Below, piece after piece: positions 27,514-35,801 of a DNA stretch of 64,000 bases. A model generated the notes under the pieces. That model did not search any database. It was not told the origin of the DNA and worked only from the letters and a program-made list of their open reading frames with translations. Position numbers and translations under genes: made by a program. This DNA is from Urechidicola vernalis (GTDB lineage: Bacteria > Bacteroidota > Bacteroidia > Flavobacteriales > Flavobacteriaceae), in contig NZ_JAVRHV010000001.1 of the NCBI RefSeq assembly GCF_031846385.1, positions 992,001 to 1,056,000 of the forward strand, given 5' to 3'. Position 1 is the stretch's first letter. Every line of letters begins with the position of its first letter.

Positions 27514-28215
27514 ATGAAAATAGCATTGATAGGATACGGACGCATGGGAAAAGCAATTGAAAAAATTGCTTTAGAAAGAGGACATGAAATTGTTTTAAAA
27601 ATAGATGTTGAATCAAAAGATATTGACATTTCTACTGCAGATATTGCGATTGATTTTAGCGTTCCAAATTCTGCCTTCGGGAACATTACCAATTGCTTTG
27701 AAAATGGAGTCCCTGTGGTTTCTGGAACAACAGGTTGGCTTGATAAATATGAAGAAGCCGTGGAAATATGTAATTTAAATAAAGGCGGGTTTATTTCGGC
27801 TACAAATTTTAGTTTAGGAGTAAATATTTTCTTTGAATTGAACGATCGGTTAGCCAAAATGATGACAAATCTTTCTGATTATAATATCAGTATGGAAGAA
27901 ATTCATCATACTAAAAAATTAGATGCCCCAAGTGGTACGGCTATAACATTAGCTGAAGGGATAATAAAAAATACTTCTAAAAGTAATTGGGCTTTAGATG
28001 TAACAAATACAGAAAACGAAATACCTATAGTTGCGAAACGAGTTCCTGATGTACCTGGAACACATTCCGTTTCTTATACATCTAGTATAGACACAATAGA
28101 CATTAAACATACTGCACATAGCAGACAAGGTTTTGCCTTAGGGGCAGTTGTTGCTGCTGAATGGTTAGTCAATAAAGAAGGAGTCTTTACAATGAAAGAT
28201 GTATTAGGACTATAA
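27514..28215 (+). CDS. dapB: 4-hydroxy-tetrahydrodipicolinate reductase
   Basis: 233 residues. NAD(P)-binding IALIGYGRMGKAIEKIA, FSVPNSAFGNITN, VVSGTTGWLD, FSLGVNIFFEL and the active-site loop EEIHHTKKLDAPSGTAI identify DapB, which reduces the dihydrodipicolinate precursor on the way to lysine and the diaminopimelate of peptidoglycan. It is shorter than the ~270-residue E. coli enzyme, as usual in Bacteroidota. It sits 13 bp after the DUF5683 gene and 17 bp before lepB. Confidence 0.96.
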   Translation: MKIALIGYGRMGKAIEKIALERGHEIVLKIDVESKDIDISTADIAIDFSVPNSAFGNITNCFENGVPVVSGTTGWLDKYEEAVEICNLNKGGFISATNFSLGVNIFFELNDRLAKMMTNLSDYNISMEEIHHTKKLDAPSGTAITLAEGIIKNTSKSNWALDVTNTENEIPIVAKRVPDVPGTHSVSYTSSIDTIDIKHTAHSRQGFALGAVVAAEWLVNKEGVFTMKDVLGL

Positions 28216-28232
28216 ATTTTTAAAATAAAATT

Positions 28233-29786
28233 ATGACATTAATTCAATTATGGTTGTTGTTTTTTGCAGCACTTCAAGTAATACATTTCGCTGGAACTTG
28301 GAAGTTATACGTTAAGGCAGGAAGAAAATCTTGGGAAGCGGCAATTCCAGTTTATAACGCTGTTATTTTGATGAAAATAATTAACCGACCTAAATGGTGG
28401 GTTATTTTACTTTTTATTCCAATTGTAAACTTATTAATGTTTCCAATTTTATGGATTGAAACTATTCGAAGTTTTGGAAAAAACTCTCGAATAGACACCA
28501 CAGCCGTATTACTAACGTTCGGGCTTTATATTTACTATGTAAATTATGCTACCGATGTTAAATATAAGGAGGAACGCAGTTTGCAACCACAAAGTAGTTT
28601 GGGAGAATGGGTGAGTTCTATTGCCTTTGCCATAATTGCTGCAACATTGGTTCATACTTATTTTATGCGACCTTATACCATCCCAACCTCATCTTTAGAA
28701 AAATCTCTATTAATTGGAGATTATCTATTTGTAAGTAAATTTCATTATGGTGCAAGAATTCCAATGACTCCTTTGGCACTTCCAATGGTTCATGATTCCA
28801 TTCCTTTAACAGATAAGGGATCTTACAATAAGCAAGTGCAATTGCCATACATGCGTTTACCTGGTCTTCAGAAAATAAAACGAAATGAAATTGTCGTGTT
28901 TAATTGGCCTGCAGATTCTTTAAAATGGATGTGGAATGACCGATCTGGGAAATTCACTTACAAACCTATTGATAAAAAAACAAATTATGTAAAAAGATGT
29001 GTTGCTATTGCTGGAGACTCCTTGCAAATAATCGATGGCGATATTTACATAAATGGAGAGCGTTCCGTTATGCCAGATAGAGCGAAGCCTCAATTTTATC
29101 ATGAGGTTATTTTAAATGAAGGACAAAACCTTAGTAAAAGGAGTGTAGAAGTCCGATACAATGTAAGAGAATATGGAAGAAATAGAGCAGGAAACCTTGT
29201 ATTAAACGTAACTGACGAAGAAGCTGCTTTAGTACGAAAAAATCCGGCAGTAAAGAGTATTACAAAATTGTTAGAACCAGCAGGAAATTTCGATAAAAGA
29301 GTATTTCCTCATGACTCTCAGTATCCTTGGACCCAAGATAATTTTGGACCTATTTATATTCCTAAAAAAGGAGAAACTGTTGTATTGGATCAAAAATCTA
29401 TTCCTTTTTACAAACATTTAATTGAAGAATACGAACACCATGAAAATGTTACATTCAATGGTGATGAAGTTTATATAAATGGGGAAAGAGTAACCAATTA
29501 CACATTCAAACAAGATTATTATTGGATGATGGGTGACAACAGACAAAGTTCTTTAGATGCTCGTTTTTGGGGATATGTTCCTTTTGACCATGTTGTTGGA
29601 AAACCCGTATTTATATGGATGAGTTGGGAAACCAATGGCGATGGCATTAAAAATAAAATTAGATGGGATCGTTTGTTTACTACCGTACATGGTGAAGGCA
29701 AACCACGCTCCTACTTTTACTTTTTCTTAGGCGGCTTGGCAATTTGGTTAATTTATAGCAATTTCATAAAAAAGAAAAAAGCGTAA
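28233..29786 (+). CDS. lepB: Signal peptidase I with N-terminal DUF5684 membrane region
   Basis: 517 residues, much longer than E. coli LepB. Residues 1-115 hold several membrane segments and WEAAIPVYNAVILMKIINRP, the DUF5684 type. The S26 catalytic domain follows: YTIPTSSLEKSLLIGDYLFV with the catalytic serine near residue 152, NYVKRCVAIAGDSLQI with the general-base lysine, and the late box MMGDNRQSSLDARFWGYVP. A large insertion between boxes is normal for Bacteroidota. A final hydrophobic segment (FFLGGLAIWLIYSNFI) lies at the C-terminus. It cleaves Sec/Tat signal peptides at the inner membrane. WbqC starts 3 bp downstream. Confidence 0.95.
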   Translation: MTLIQLWLLFFAALQVIHFAGTWKLYVKAGRKSWEAAIPVYNAVILMKIINRPKWWVILLFIPIVNLLMFPILWIETIRSFGKNSRIDTTAVLLTFGLYIYYVNYATDVKYKEERSLQPQSSLGEWVSSIAFAIIAATLVHTYFMRPYTIPTSSLEKSLLIGDYLFVSKFHYGARIPMTPLALPMVHDSIPLTDKGSYNKQVQLPYMRLPGLQKIKRNEIVVFNWPADSLKWMWNDRSGKFTYKPIDKKTNYVKRCVAIAGDSLQIIDGDIYINGERSVMPDRAKPQFYHEVILNEGQNLSKRSVEVRYNVREYGRNRAGNLVLNVTDEEAALVRKNPAVKSITKLLEPAGNFDKRVFPHDSQYPWTQDNFGPIYIPKKGETVVLDQKSIPFYKHLIEEYEHHENVTFNGDEVYINGERVTNYTFKQDYYWMMGDNRQSSLDARFWGYVPFDHVVGKPVFIWMSWETNGDGIKNKIRWDRLFTTVHGEGKPRSYFYFFLGGLAIWLIYSNFIKKKKA

Positions 29787-29789
29787 TCT

Positions 29790-30392
29790 GTGTTATTTCT
29801 TCCTACATATTTTGCACCAATTTCACAGTATATGGTCATCCTTCAAAACGATGCCATTGTTTTTGAAGTAGAAGATAATTTTCAAAAACAAACTTATAGA
29901 AACCGCTGTTACATTTATGCTTCTCTTGGCAAATTACAAATGAATGTCCCTATAATTCGAACTCATGATTCGATGATTAAGCAAAAAACTAAAGACACAA
30001 AAGTGGACAACGAATATGCTTGGCAGAAACGACAACTTAAAACACTACAAGCGGCTTATAGATCATCTCCATATTATGAATTTTACGAGGATGATATCAT
30101 GCCAATCTTTGAAACAAAGCATAATTTTCTTCAAGATTTAAATATTAAGACCCACGAATTTATTTTAGACGCATTACAAGAGGAAATTTCATTTTCCAAA
30201 ACAACAGAGTACCTTAAGGAGCCTATTATGAAGGACTCTCGAATTTTGGCTACGCCAAAATTTAAACCCTTGTTTAAATTTAAACAATACACCCAAGTCT
30301 TCGATGATAAATATGGTTTTATACCCAACTTAAGTATTTTGGACCTCATTTTTATGGAAGGACCTAATGCAATAAGTTATTTAAAAAACTAA
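29790..30392 (+). CDS. WbqC family protein
   Basis: 200 residues. The start is GTG 29790, giving LFLPTYFAPISQYMVILQ, the conserved WbqC N-terminus; the internal ATG at 29832 would remove it. Further conserved segments are YRNRCYIYASLGKLQMNVPI, WQKRQLKTLQAAYRSSPYYE and FDDKYGFIPNLSILDLIFM. WbqC proteins are linked to surface polysaccharide loci elsewhere, but in Bacteroidota the gene typically travels with lepB; its reaction is not established. It is the last gene of the parAB-lepB run. Confidence 0.88.
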   Translation: MLFLPTYFAPISQYMVILQNDAIVFEVEDNFQKQTYRNRCYIYASLGKLQMNVPIIRTHDSMIKQKTKDTKVDNEYAWQKRQLKTLQAAYRSSPYYEFYEDDIMPIFETKHNFLQDLNIKTHEFILDALQEEISFSKTTEYLKEPIMKDSRILATPKFKPLFKFKQYTQVFDDKYGFIPNLSILDLIFMEGPNAISYLKN

Positions 30393-30424
30393 CGTTGTCT
30401 CTTTGTTTAAGATAAATTAATCAT

Positions 30425-30973
30425 CTATAATTTCTTAATTCTATCGTTTGCCTTTACTACACCAGGAGTGATTACCTTCGCATTTACTCCTCTTAGGTTT
30501 AACAACTTTCCTTGTTTCGAATTTACAAATTTCATGGCATCCATTCCAAACCTTTCTACAAATTTTTTACATCCTAAATGTGGAATATTAGTCCTTTCGA
30601 TAATAGCAGTACCAAGAGATAAACGAGTACCAGGTGGAATGTTTTCTTCACTTAAATCAAAGTCAACAAAAAACTGATCCCCTGCTAACGGCCATCTTAC
30701 TTTCGTTTGTGCTAATAATTCAATCGTTCGTGAATTCATAAGGTTTAATTGCATAAGAGGGTGCCCAAAACCATCATTAGTTCTTGAACTCCCTCTTGTT
30801 TTCCAGTTATCACCTACTAAACCTAATTCTAGGTCTAATTGACCAACATCTAATACTTCGCGTTCATTCTCTTTGGGTCTTCGAACAATCATTTCTACAC
30901 CTCCATTATCTTTTGGAGACTGTAAAATAATTTCTAGGCCCTCGATCAACTGCTCAGTTTTTAAATGCTGCAT
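30425..30973 (-). CDS. MOSC domain-containing protein
   Basis: 182 residues. The C-terminal half carries the MOSC pattern: GDQFFVDFDLSEENIPPGT, LSLGTAIIERTNIPHLGCKK with the conserved cysteine, and FVNSKQGKLLNLRGVNAKV. MOSC domains bind molybdenum cofactor or related sulfur carriers. The N-terminal GLEIILQSPKDNGGVEMIVR is family-typical for stand-alone bacterial forms. It lies 6 bp downstream of ettA on the same strand. Substrate unknown. Confidence 0.85.
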   Translation of the reverse strand: MQHLKTEQLIEGLEIILQSPKDNGGVEMIVRRPKENEREVLDVGQLDLELGLVGDNWKTRGSSRTNDGFGHPLMQLNLMNSRTIELLAQTKVRWPLAGDQFFVDFDLSEENIPPGTRLSLGTAIIERTNIPHLGCKKFVERFGMDAMKFVNSKQGKLLNLRGVNAKVITPGVVKANDRIKKL

Positions 30974-30979
30974 AAATTG

Positions 30980-32671
30980 TTATCTAATTAGCTTTTTGTA
31001 TTTAATACGTTTTGGCATTAAATCACCACCCAAACGTTTCTTTTTATTCTCTTCGTATTCTGAGAATGATCCTTCAAAATAATATACTTGAGAATCTCCT
31101 TCAAATGCTAAAATGTGTGTACAAATACGATCTAAAAACCATCTATCGTGACTAATAACCACAGCACATCCAGCAAAGTTTTCTAGACCTTCTTCCAATG
31201 CTCGTAAAGTATTCACATCTAAATCATTCGTAGGCTCATCAAGCAACAATACGTTACCTTCTTCTTTTAACGTCATTGCCAAATGCAATCTATTTCGCTC
31301 CCCACCTGATAATGTACTTACCTTTTTGTTTTGCTCAGAACCAGCAAAATTAAATCGACTTAAATAGGCACGAGAATTTACCATTTTACCGCCCATCATC
31401 ACCAAATCTTGTCCATCTGAAAAATTTTCCCAAATAGATTTGTCTGCGTCAATATTAGAATGTGATTGATCAACATAAGCCACCTTAGCGGTGTCACCAA
31501 CTTTAAAGTCTCCTTTATCTGGCTGTTGCTCATCCATAATCATCTTAAAAATTGTGGTTTTACCAGCTCCATTCGGTCCAATAATTCCTACAATTCCATT
31601 TGGAGGTAAATTAAAATTCAAGTCCTCATAAAGCAATTTATCACCAAAGGCTTTTGACACATGTGTTGCATCAATAACATTCGTTCCAAGTCTCGGTCCA
31701 TTAGGAATATAAATTTCCAACTTTTCTTCCACCTGCTTTTGATCTTGGCTCATTAATTTATCATAATTCGCCAAACGTGCCTTTGATTTAGACTGACGGC
31801 CTTTTGCTCCTTGTCTTACCCACTCTAACTCTCGCTCTAATGTTTTCTGACGCTTAGAAGCAGTTTTTTCCTCCTGAGCCAATCGTTTCGATTTTTGATC
31901 TAACCAAGATGAATAATTTCCTTTCCAAGGAATTCCTTCTCCTCTATCCAATTCTAATATCCAACCAGCAACATTATCCAAGAAATATCTATCGTGCGTC
32001 ACAGCAATTACGGTTCCTTTATATTGTGATAAATGATGCTCTAACCAATGTACAGATTCTGCATCTAAATGGTTTGTAGGCTCGTCTAATAACAATACAT
32101 CCGGTTGTTGCAGTAATAACCTACACAGTGCAACTCTTCTACGTTCTCCTCCAGACAATACACTAATTGGTGTATCTCCAGTTGGCGTTCTTAACGCATC
32201 CATCGCTATCTCTAATTTTGTATCTAATTCCCAAGCATCTAAAGCATCAATCTTATCTTGTAATTCTGCCTGTTGGTTCATTAACTTTTCCATTTTTTCT
32301 GGATCAGAATACACTTCTTCCAGACCAAACATATCGTTAATTTTATTGTATTCTTCCAAAACTGCAACAGTTTCTGCAGCTCCTTCTTTTACAATATCCA
32401 TCACCGTTTTAGAATCATCTAATTCCGGTTCTTGTGATAAATATCCTACGGTATATCCCTGAGAAAAAGTAACATCTCCCTGGTAATTCTTTTCAATACC
32501 TGCAATAATTTTCATCAAAGTAGATTTACCAGAACCATTAAGACCTAAAATCCCAATTTTGGCTCCATAAAAGAAACTTAAATGAATATTCTTTAATACT
32601 TGTTTATTTGCTCCAGGGTATGTTTTGTTTACCCTTGTCATTGAAAATATAATCTTCTTATCGTCGCTCAT
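30980..32671 (-). CDS. ettA: Energy-dependent translational throttle protein (ABC-F)
   Basis: 563 residues with two ABC ATPase domains and no membrane segment. Domain 1: GLNGSGKSTLMK, signature LSGGERRRVALCRLLL, Walker B VLLLDEPTNHLDAESV. Domain 2: GPNGAGKTTIFK, LSGGERNRLHLAMTL, VLLLDEPTNDLDVNTL. The linker SKRLAQEEKTASKRQKTLER and the ~560 length match EttA rather than Uup or other ABC-F types. EttA binds the ribosomal E site and gates the first peptide bond according to ATP/ADP ratio. Its ATG overlaps the stop of the small membrane protein gene by one base. Confidence 0.95.
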   Translation of the reverse strand: MSDDKKIIFSMTRVNKTYPGANKQVLKNIHLSFFYGAKIGILGLNGSGKSTLMKIIAGIEKNYQGDVTFSQGYTVGYLSQEPELDDSKTVMDIVKEGAAETVAVLEEYNKINDMFGLEEVYSDPEKMEKLMNQQAELQDKIDALDAWELDTKLEIAMDALRTPTGDTPISVLSGGERRRVALCRLLLQQPDVLLLDEPTNHLDAESVHWLEHHLSQYKGTVIAVTHDRYFLDNVAGWILELDRGEGIPWKGNYSSWLDQKSKRLAQEEKTASKRQKTLERELEWVRQGAKGRQSKSKARLANYDKLMSQDQKQVEEKLEIYIPNGPRLGTNVIDATHVSKAFGDKLLYEDLNFNLPPNGIVGIIGPNGAGKTTIFKMIMDEQQPDKGDFKVGDTAKVAYVDQSHSNIDADKSIWENFSDGQDLVMMGGKMVNSRAYLSRFNFAGSEQNKKVSTLSGGERNRLHLAMTLKEEGNVLLLDEPTNDLDVNTLRALEEGLENFAGCAVVISHDRWFLDRICTHILAFEGDSQVYYFEGSFSEYEENKKKRLGGDLMPKRIKYKKLIR

Positions 32672-32853
32672 TACACTCTCCCTTTTAAAGCGTTAAACAC
32701 CCAGGCATTTGCAAAAAAACCAACACCAACTGCGGCAAAACCCCATCCGGCAACATCATCGTACCTAAAGGCTCCCAAACCAATGAGAACAACTCCTACA
32801 AATATCATTATAAACGTGGCCCAAGTAAGAACCGTATTTTTATTCATTGACAT
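32671..32853 (-). CDS. CAL67264-type small membrane protein
   Basis: 60 residues with two hydrophobic helices (VLTWATFIMIFVGVVLIGLG and GWGFAAVGVGFFANAWVFNA). This matches a short conserved family of Flavobacteriia membrane proteins known only by a locus-derived name (CAL67264 family). It is directly upstream of ettA with a one-base overlap (TAATG), so the two are translationally coupled. Function unknown. ATG 32853 or ATG 32847 could start it. Confidence 0.8.
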   Translation of the reverse strand: MSMNKNTVLTWATFIMIFVGVVLIGLGAFRYDDVAGWGFAAVGVGFFANAWVFNALKGRV

Positions 32854-32914
32854 AATTCTAAATTTTATCGCGTTGAAAAACGCATGCTATGAATTACAAA
32901 TATCGTGATTTTAC

Positions 32915-32943
32915 ATAAAAAAAGCATCCTAATTGGATGCTTA
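32915..32943 (-). terminator. Intrinsic terminator of the pirin gene
   Basis: Read on the minus strand: stem AAGCATCC / GGATGCTT with a 5-nt loop followed by a run of seven T. It begins 5 bp after the pirin stop codon and separates the redox cluster from the ettA operon. Confidence 0.85.
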
Positions 32944-32947
32944 ATTC

Positions 32948-33820
32948 TTAATTTGCTAAATAACCCATCTTCCCCATTTGATAATCTCGCATGGCTTCCA
33001 TTATCTCCGTTTGCGTATTCATCACATAGGGACCATATTGTGCTATTTTCTCATTTATAGGTTCTCCAGAAAGGATTAAAACATTACTCTCTACAACCGA
33101 ATTCAAATGAATTCTATTCCCATCTTGATTAAACGTTATCATTTGAGAGGCTCCTTTCTTAAGATTTACAGTGTCATTTATAATTATCTCACCATCCAAT
33201 AGATAAATTAAGGTTTCATGAGAAGTTGGAATATTAATTTCCATTGCGCCTTTTCCTGTAGTCTTTACCATAAACACATTTACTTCGGTTTGCGTCTTAA
33301 TTAATCCTAATTCGTTCACCTGCTTGCCAGCAACAACTTTTAATTCAATTGAATTATCCAGATTTGAAACAACTGGCATATCCTCACTTTTTATATGTTG
33401 ATAATTTGCTGGCATCATTTTTTTATCGGCAGGCAAATTCAGCCATAATTGAATTCCCTCCAACTCTCCTCCTTTCATTACAAAATCTTTAGTAGGTCCT
33501 TCTGAATGAATTACACCCCTACCGGCAGTTGTCCATTGCACATCACCTGCTTTTACTAACATTTCATTTCCTAAGGAATCTCGATGTAGCTGTTCTCCTT
33601 TATATAGTAATGTAATTGGTTCAAAACCACGATGCGGATGCGGTCCTAAATCAAAGGGGTTATTAAACTCACTAATCGCATAAGGTCCATAATGATGCAA
33701 TAAAATAAACGGATCTACCTTATCTATATCGCCATTTGGCAGTGGTTGTCGTAATCTTATTGGCCCCATACTTACCATAGGGCTATCTGTTATTTTTTGT
33801 ATTGATTTTAATGTATTCAT
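32948..33820 (-). CDS. Pirin family protein (bicupin, quercetinase-like)
   Basis: 290 residues of the bicupin pirin fold. The N-terminal cupin has the iron ligands in LGPHPHRGFEPITLLYKG and the later His-x-Glu in GVIHSEGPTKDF; also QLWLNLPADKKMMPANYQH. Pirins are cytoplasmic; some are quercetin dioxygenases and others redox-dependent regulators. It lies 68 bp downstream of marR on the same strand, with a 20-bp operator-like palindrome at 33857-33876 in the gap, and ends in its own terminator. Context suggests a role in quinone or flavonoid/oxidative stress rather than transcription. Confidence 0.93.
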   Translation of the reverse strand: MNTLKSIQKITDSPMVSMGPIRLRQPLPNGDIDKVDPFILLHHYGPYAISEFNNPFDLGPHPHRGFEPITLLYKGEQLHRDSLGNEMLVKAGDVQWTTAGRGVIHSEGPTKDFVMKGGELEGIQLWLNLPADKKMMPANYQHIKSEDMPVVSNLDNSIELKVVAGKQVNELGLIKTQTEVNVFMVKTTGKGAMEINIPTSHETLIYLLDGEIIINDTVNLKKGASQMITFNQDGNRIHLNSVVESNVLILSGEPINEKIAQYGPYVMNTQTEIMEAMRDYQMGKMGYLAN

Positions 33821-33856
33821 AACTTCTTCTTTTCTAATTAAATAATTTCATTCTCA

Positions 33857-33876
33857 TTATTTTCCATGGAAAATAA
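33857..33876. promoter_or_regulatory. 20-bp perfect palindrome upstream of pirin, candidate MarR operator
   Basis: TTATTTTCCATGGAAAATAA is a perfect 20-bp inverted repeat centred 46 bp upstream of the pirin ATG, in the gap after marR. An 18/20 match lies upstream of doxX at 35710-35729. The shared sequence and the marR gene between them make it a likely repressor site. Confidence 0.7.
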
Positions 33877-33888
33877 ATTGACAAATTT

Positions 33889-34326
33889 TTACCTCATTTT
33901 ATCCAACAATTCATTCAATTTCTTTGCTTCAGATTCGGTCAAAGTATTCCACAAATTTGAATCTTCCTTCGCTACAATTTCTTGAACTAGATCCAATCCT
34001 TTTTGATTAATTTCTACATAAACCACACGACGATCACTATCACAATTGAATCTTCTAATCAGTTCTTTAGCACATAACTTATCCATTAGTCTGGTGGCAT
34101 TTGGTGCTCGTTCAATCATTCTTTCTTTAATCGTTTGAACTTTTAGCGGTTCACCGGCCCCTCGTAAAATTCTTAATATATTATACTGCTGTGGCGATAT
34201 TCCAAATGGTTTAAAAGCTTCATTTTGCTGACTGATGATCCAGTTAGATGTGTACACAATATTTAGCATCGCTTTAATTCCTTCGTTTGGAAATTTTGAA
34301 TTTATCTCTTTTGCAAAGTCACCCAT
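33889..34326 (-). CDS. MarR family transcriptional regulator
   Basis: 145 residues with a winged helix: FGISPQQYNILRILRGAG, VQTIKERMIERAPNATRLMD (recognition region) and CDSDRRVVYVEINQKG (wing). MarR repressors release DNA when phenolics, quinones or oxidants bind or oxidise them; cysteines are present (one in MDKLCAKEL, one in RFNCDSD). It is embedded in a run of redox genes: the YjdI-CDGSH gene is 6 bp upstream and pirin 68 bp downstream. It probably represses its own operon at the paired palindromes 33857-33876 and 35710-35729. Confidence 0.93.
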   Translation of the reverse strand: MGDFAKEINSKFPNEGIKAMLNIVYTSNWIISQQNEAFKPFGISPQQYNILRILRGAGEPLKVQTIKERMIERAPNATRLMDKLCAKELIRRFNCDSDRRVVYVEINQKGLDLVQEIVAKEDSNLWNTLTESEAKKLNELLDKMR

Positions 34327-34332
34327 AATTTA

Positions 34333-34767
34333 TTATCCTTTAAACTCAATATCTTTATGTTTACCATCACAGTATGGTTTATTTGTTGACGCCCCACATC
34401 TACAGAATGCGGTTGTTTTATTCTTCTTTTCTAAAGATCCATCGGCATGCTTCACGTTCAACGTTCCATACACCAACAACGGTCCATTTTCCATGGTTTC
34501 AACTCTGGTTTCCAATTGATACTCCTCTCTGCTTTCCTTGCTAATTGACACATATGACAATGCACCAGATGGACAAGCTTCAACTTGTTTTTTAATTCTT
34601 TCTGTTGTGGCGCCTTCCATATTTATCCAAGGTCTATTTTTTGGATTGAAAACCTGTATCAACTGCTTCCAACAATGTGTTGCATGTATACAGGTGTTCG
34701 GCTTCCAAGTAACAGTGATATCCTTATTACTATAATTCTTAATTATTTCTTTCTTTTCATTTTCCAT
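34333..34767 (-). CDS. Iron-sulfur protein: YjdI-type domain plus CDGSH domain
   Basis: 144 residues. Residues ~5-75 resemble the YjdI / Fer4_19 mono-cluster domain (DITVTWKPNTCIHATHCWKQ and VEACPSGALSYV), and residues ~110-140 are a CDGSH zinc-finger-like [2Fe-2S] site: FCRCGASTNKPYCDGKH with the 3Cys-1His ligand set. Such fusions are small cytoplasmic redox or Fe-S sensing proteins with no defined reaction. The gene is 9 bp after the FMN reductase gene and 6 bp before marR, so it belongs to the MarR-controlled run. Confidence 0.9.
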   Translation of the reverse strand: MENEKKEIIKNYSNKDITVTWKPNTCIHATHCWKQLIQVFNPKNRPWINMEGATTERIKKQVEACPSGALSYVSISKESREEYQLETRVETMENGPLLVYGTLNVKHADGSLEKKNKTTAFCRCGASTNKPYCDGKHKDIEFKG

Positions 34768-34776
34768 AACTTCGTT

Positions 34777-35307
34777 TTAAAGTGCATCATTCAGTTTAGC
34801 AACCTCTAAACTCAATTGATTGTTCAATTCTTGGTTTGAAACTTTTCCATCACTAAAATTATCAAAAAAACTTGGAAGGGAAAACTCTCCAACAATATTT
34901 CCTCCTTGATGTGGATATGCCATTTTTGCGCTACCAAGAACCCCTGCTCCACCTCTACCACCTGGCGAAGATGCCATTAAAAGCATTGGTTTATTTCTCC
35001 AAACTTTTGCCTCAATTCTAGACATCCAATCAAATACATTTTTAAACACGGACGCATAACTTCCATTATGTTCTGCTAAGGATAGAATTATTGCATCCGA
35101 CCCTGCAATCTCGTTGCTTAATTTCTCCGCATTCTCCGGAATTCCAGCTTCATTTTCCAAATCAATTCCATAAATAGGAACTGGAAAATCATTAAGATCT
35201 AAAATGTTTATTTCTGCATCTTCAACTTTTGTGCTGGCATATGTTGCCAATTGCTTGTTGATAGAGTTCTTACTATTAGACCCGGCTAATACAACTACTT
35301 TTTTCAT
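34777..35307 (-). CDS. NAD(P)H-dependent FMN/quinone reductase
   Basis: 176 residues, flavodoxin-like. VVVLAGSNSKNSINKQLATY (phosphate loop for FMN), DAIILSLAEHNGSYASVFKN and KPMLLMASSPGGRGGAGVLG match the NADPH-dependent FMN reductase family. Members reduce quinones, azo dyes or metals by two electrons; with MarR, pirin and DoxX nearby a quinone-detoxifying role is plausible. Starts 3 bp after doxX ends. Confidence 0.92.
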   Translation of the reverse strand: MKKVVVLAGSNSKNSINKQLATYASTKVEDAEINILDLNDFPVPIYGIDLENEAGIPENAEKLSNEIAGSDAIILSLAEHNGSYASVFKNVFDWMSRIEAKVWRNKPMLLMASSPGGRGGAGVLGSAKMAYPHQGGNIVGEFSLPSFFDNFSDGKVSNQELNNQLSLEVAKLNDAL

Positions 35308-35310
35308 AAA

Positions 35311-35667
35311 TTATGCTTTAATACGTTTACTAAATATATACGACCCTATTAACAATACCATTGCAATTACCGCTCCCATTTGTTCTCCATCTCCAATCAT
35401 ATAATGAGCAAAAAATGCCAAAACAAAATCGAAAAAGAATCCGGTATACGCCCATTCCTTAAGTGCTTTGAAATTTGGACTCCAAATTGCAATTAACCCT
35501 AATACCTTAGCTACTGCCAATGGATAAATAATGTAAGTTGGGTAGCCAAAACTTGTAAACAATCCTTGAATCATTTCGTTATTAAACACATACATTCCTG
35601 CGGACATTAACATCATTGCAGTTAATAATCCTGTTGCGATGTAATAAATAATTTTATCTCGTTTCAT
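35311..35667 (-). CDS. DoxX family membrane protein
   Basis: 118 residues with four hydrophobic helices (IIYYIATGLLTAMMLMSAGM, IIYPLAVAKVLGLIAIW, FFFDFVLAFFAHYMIG and VIAMVLLIGSYIFS). DoxX-like proteins are inner-membrane partners of redox enzymes and are often induced with quinone reductases. It is the first gene of the minus-strand redox run; its promoter (TAAGTTTG at 35690-35697, TTG at 35718-35720) overlaps the operator-like palindrome. Confidence 0.85.
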   Translation of the reverse strand: MKRDKIIYYIATGLLTAMMLMSAGMYVFNNEMIQGLFTSFGYPTYIIYPLAVAKVLGLIAIWSPNFKALKEWAYTGFFFDFVLAFFAHYMIGDGEQMGAVIAMVLLIGSYIFSKRIKA

Positions 35668-35689
35668 TTTTTATAGTTTAAATTCGGTA

Positions 35690-35720
35690 CAAACTTACAA
35701 CAAAATATTTTATTTTCCAA
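35690..35720 (-). promoter_or_regulatory. Promoter of the doxX-FMN reductase-CDGSH-marR run
   Basis: On the minus strand a TTG (-33) and TAAGTTTG (-7, exact TAnnTTTG) are separated by 20 bp and lie 22 bp before the doxX ATG. The TTG lies inside the palindrome 35710-35729, so a bound repressor would block sigma binding. Confidence 0.75.
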
Positions 35721-35729
35721 GGAATATAA
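35710..35729. promoter_or_regulatory. Second copy of the 20-bp palindrome, candidate MarR operator
   Basis: TTATTTTCCAAGGAATATAA matches the perfect palindrome upstream of pirin at 18 of 20 positions and covers the -33 element of the doxX promoter. Confidence 0.7.
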
Positions 35730-35801
35730 TTACATGGTAAATATTAATGATTTAATATGAAGGTATTTTGTACTTTAGCACTCCAAATCAATCTAATTTT
35801 A

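Noticed and set aside
35757..35801. Earlier ATG start for the acyl-CoA carboxylase gene
   Set aside because: The 15 extra residues are unlike the family N-terminus and overlap promoter-like sequence.
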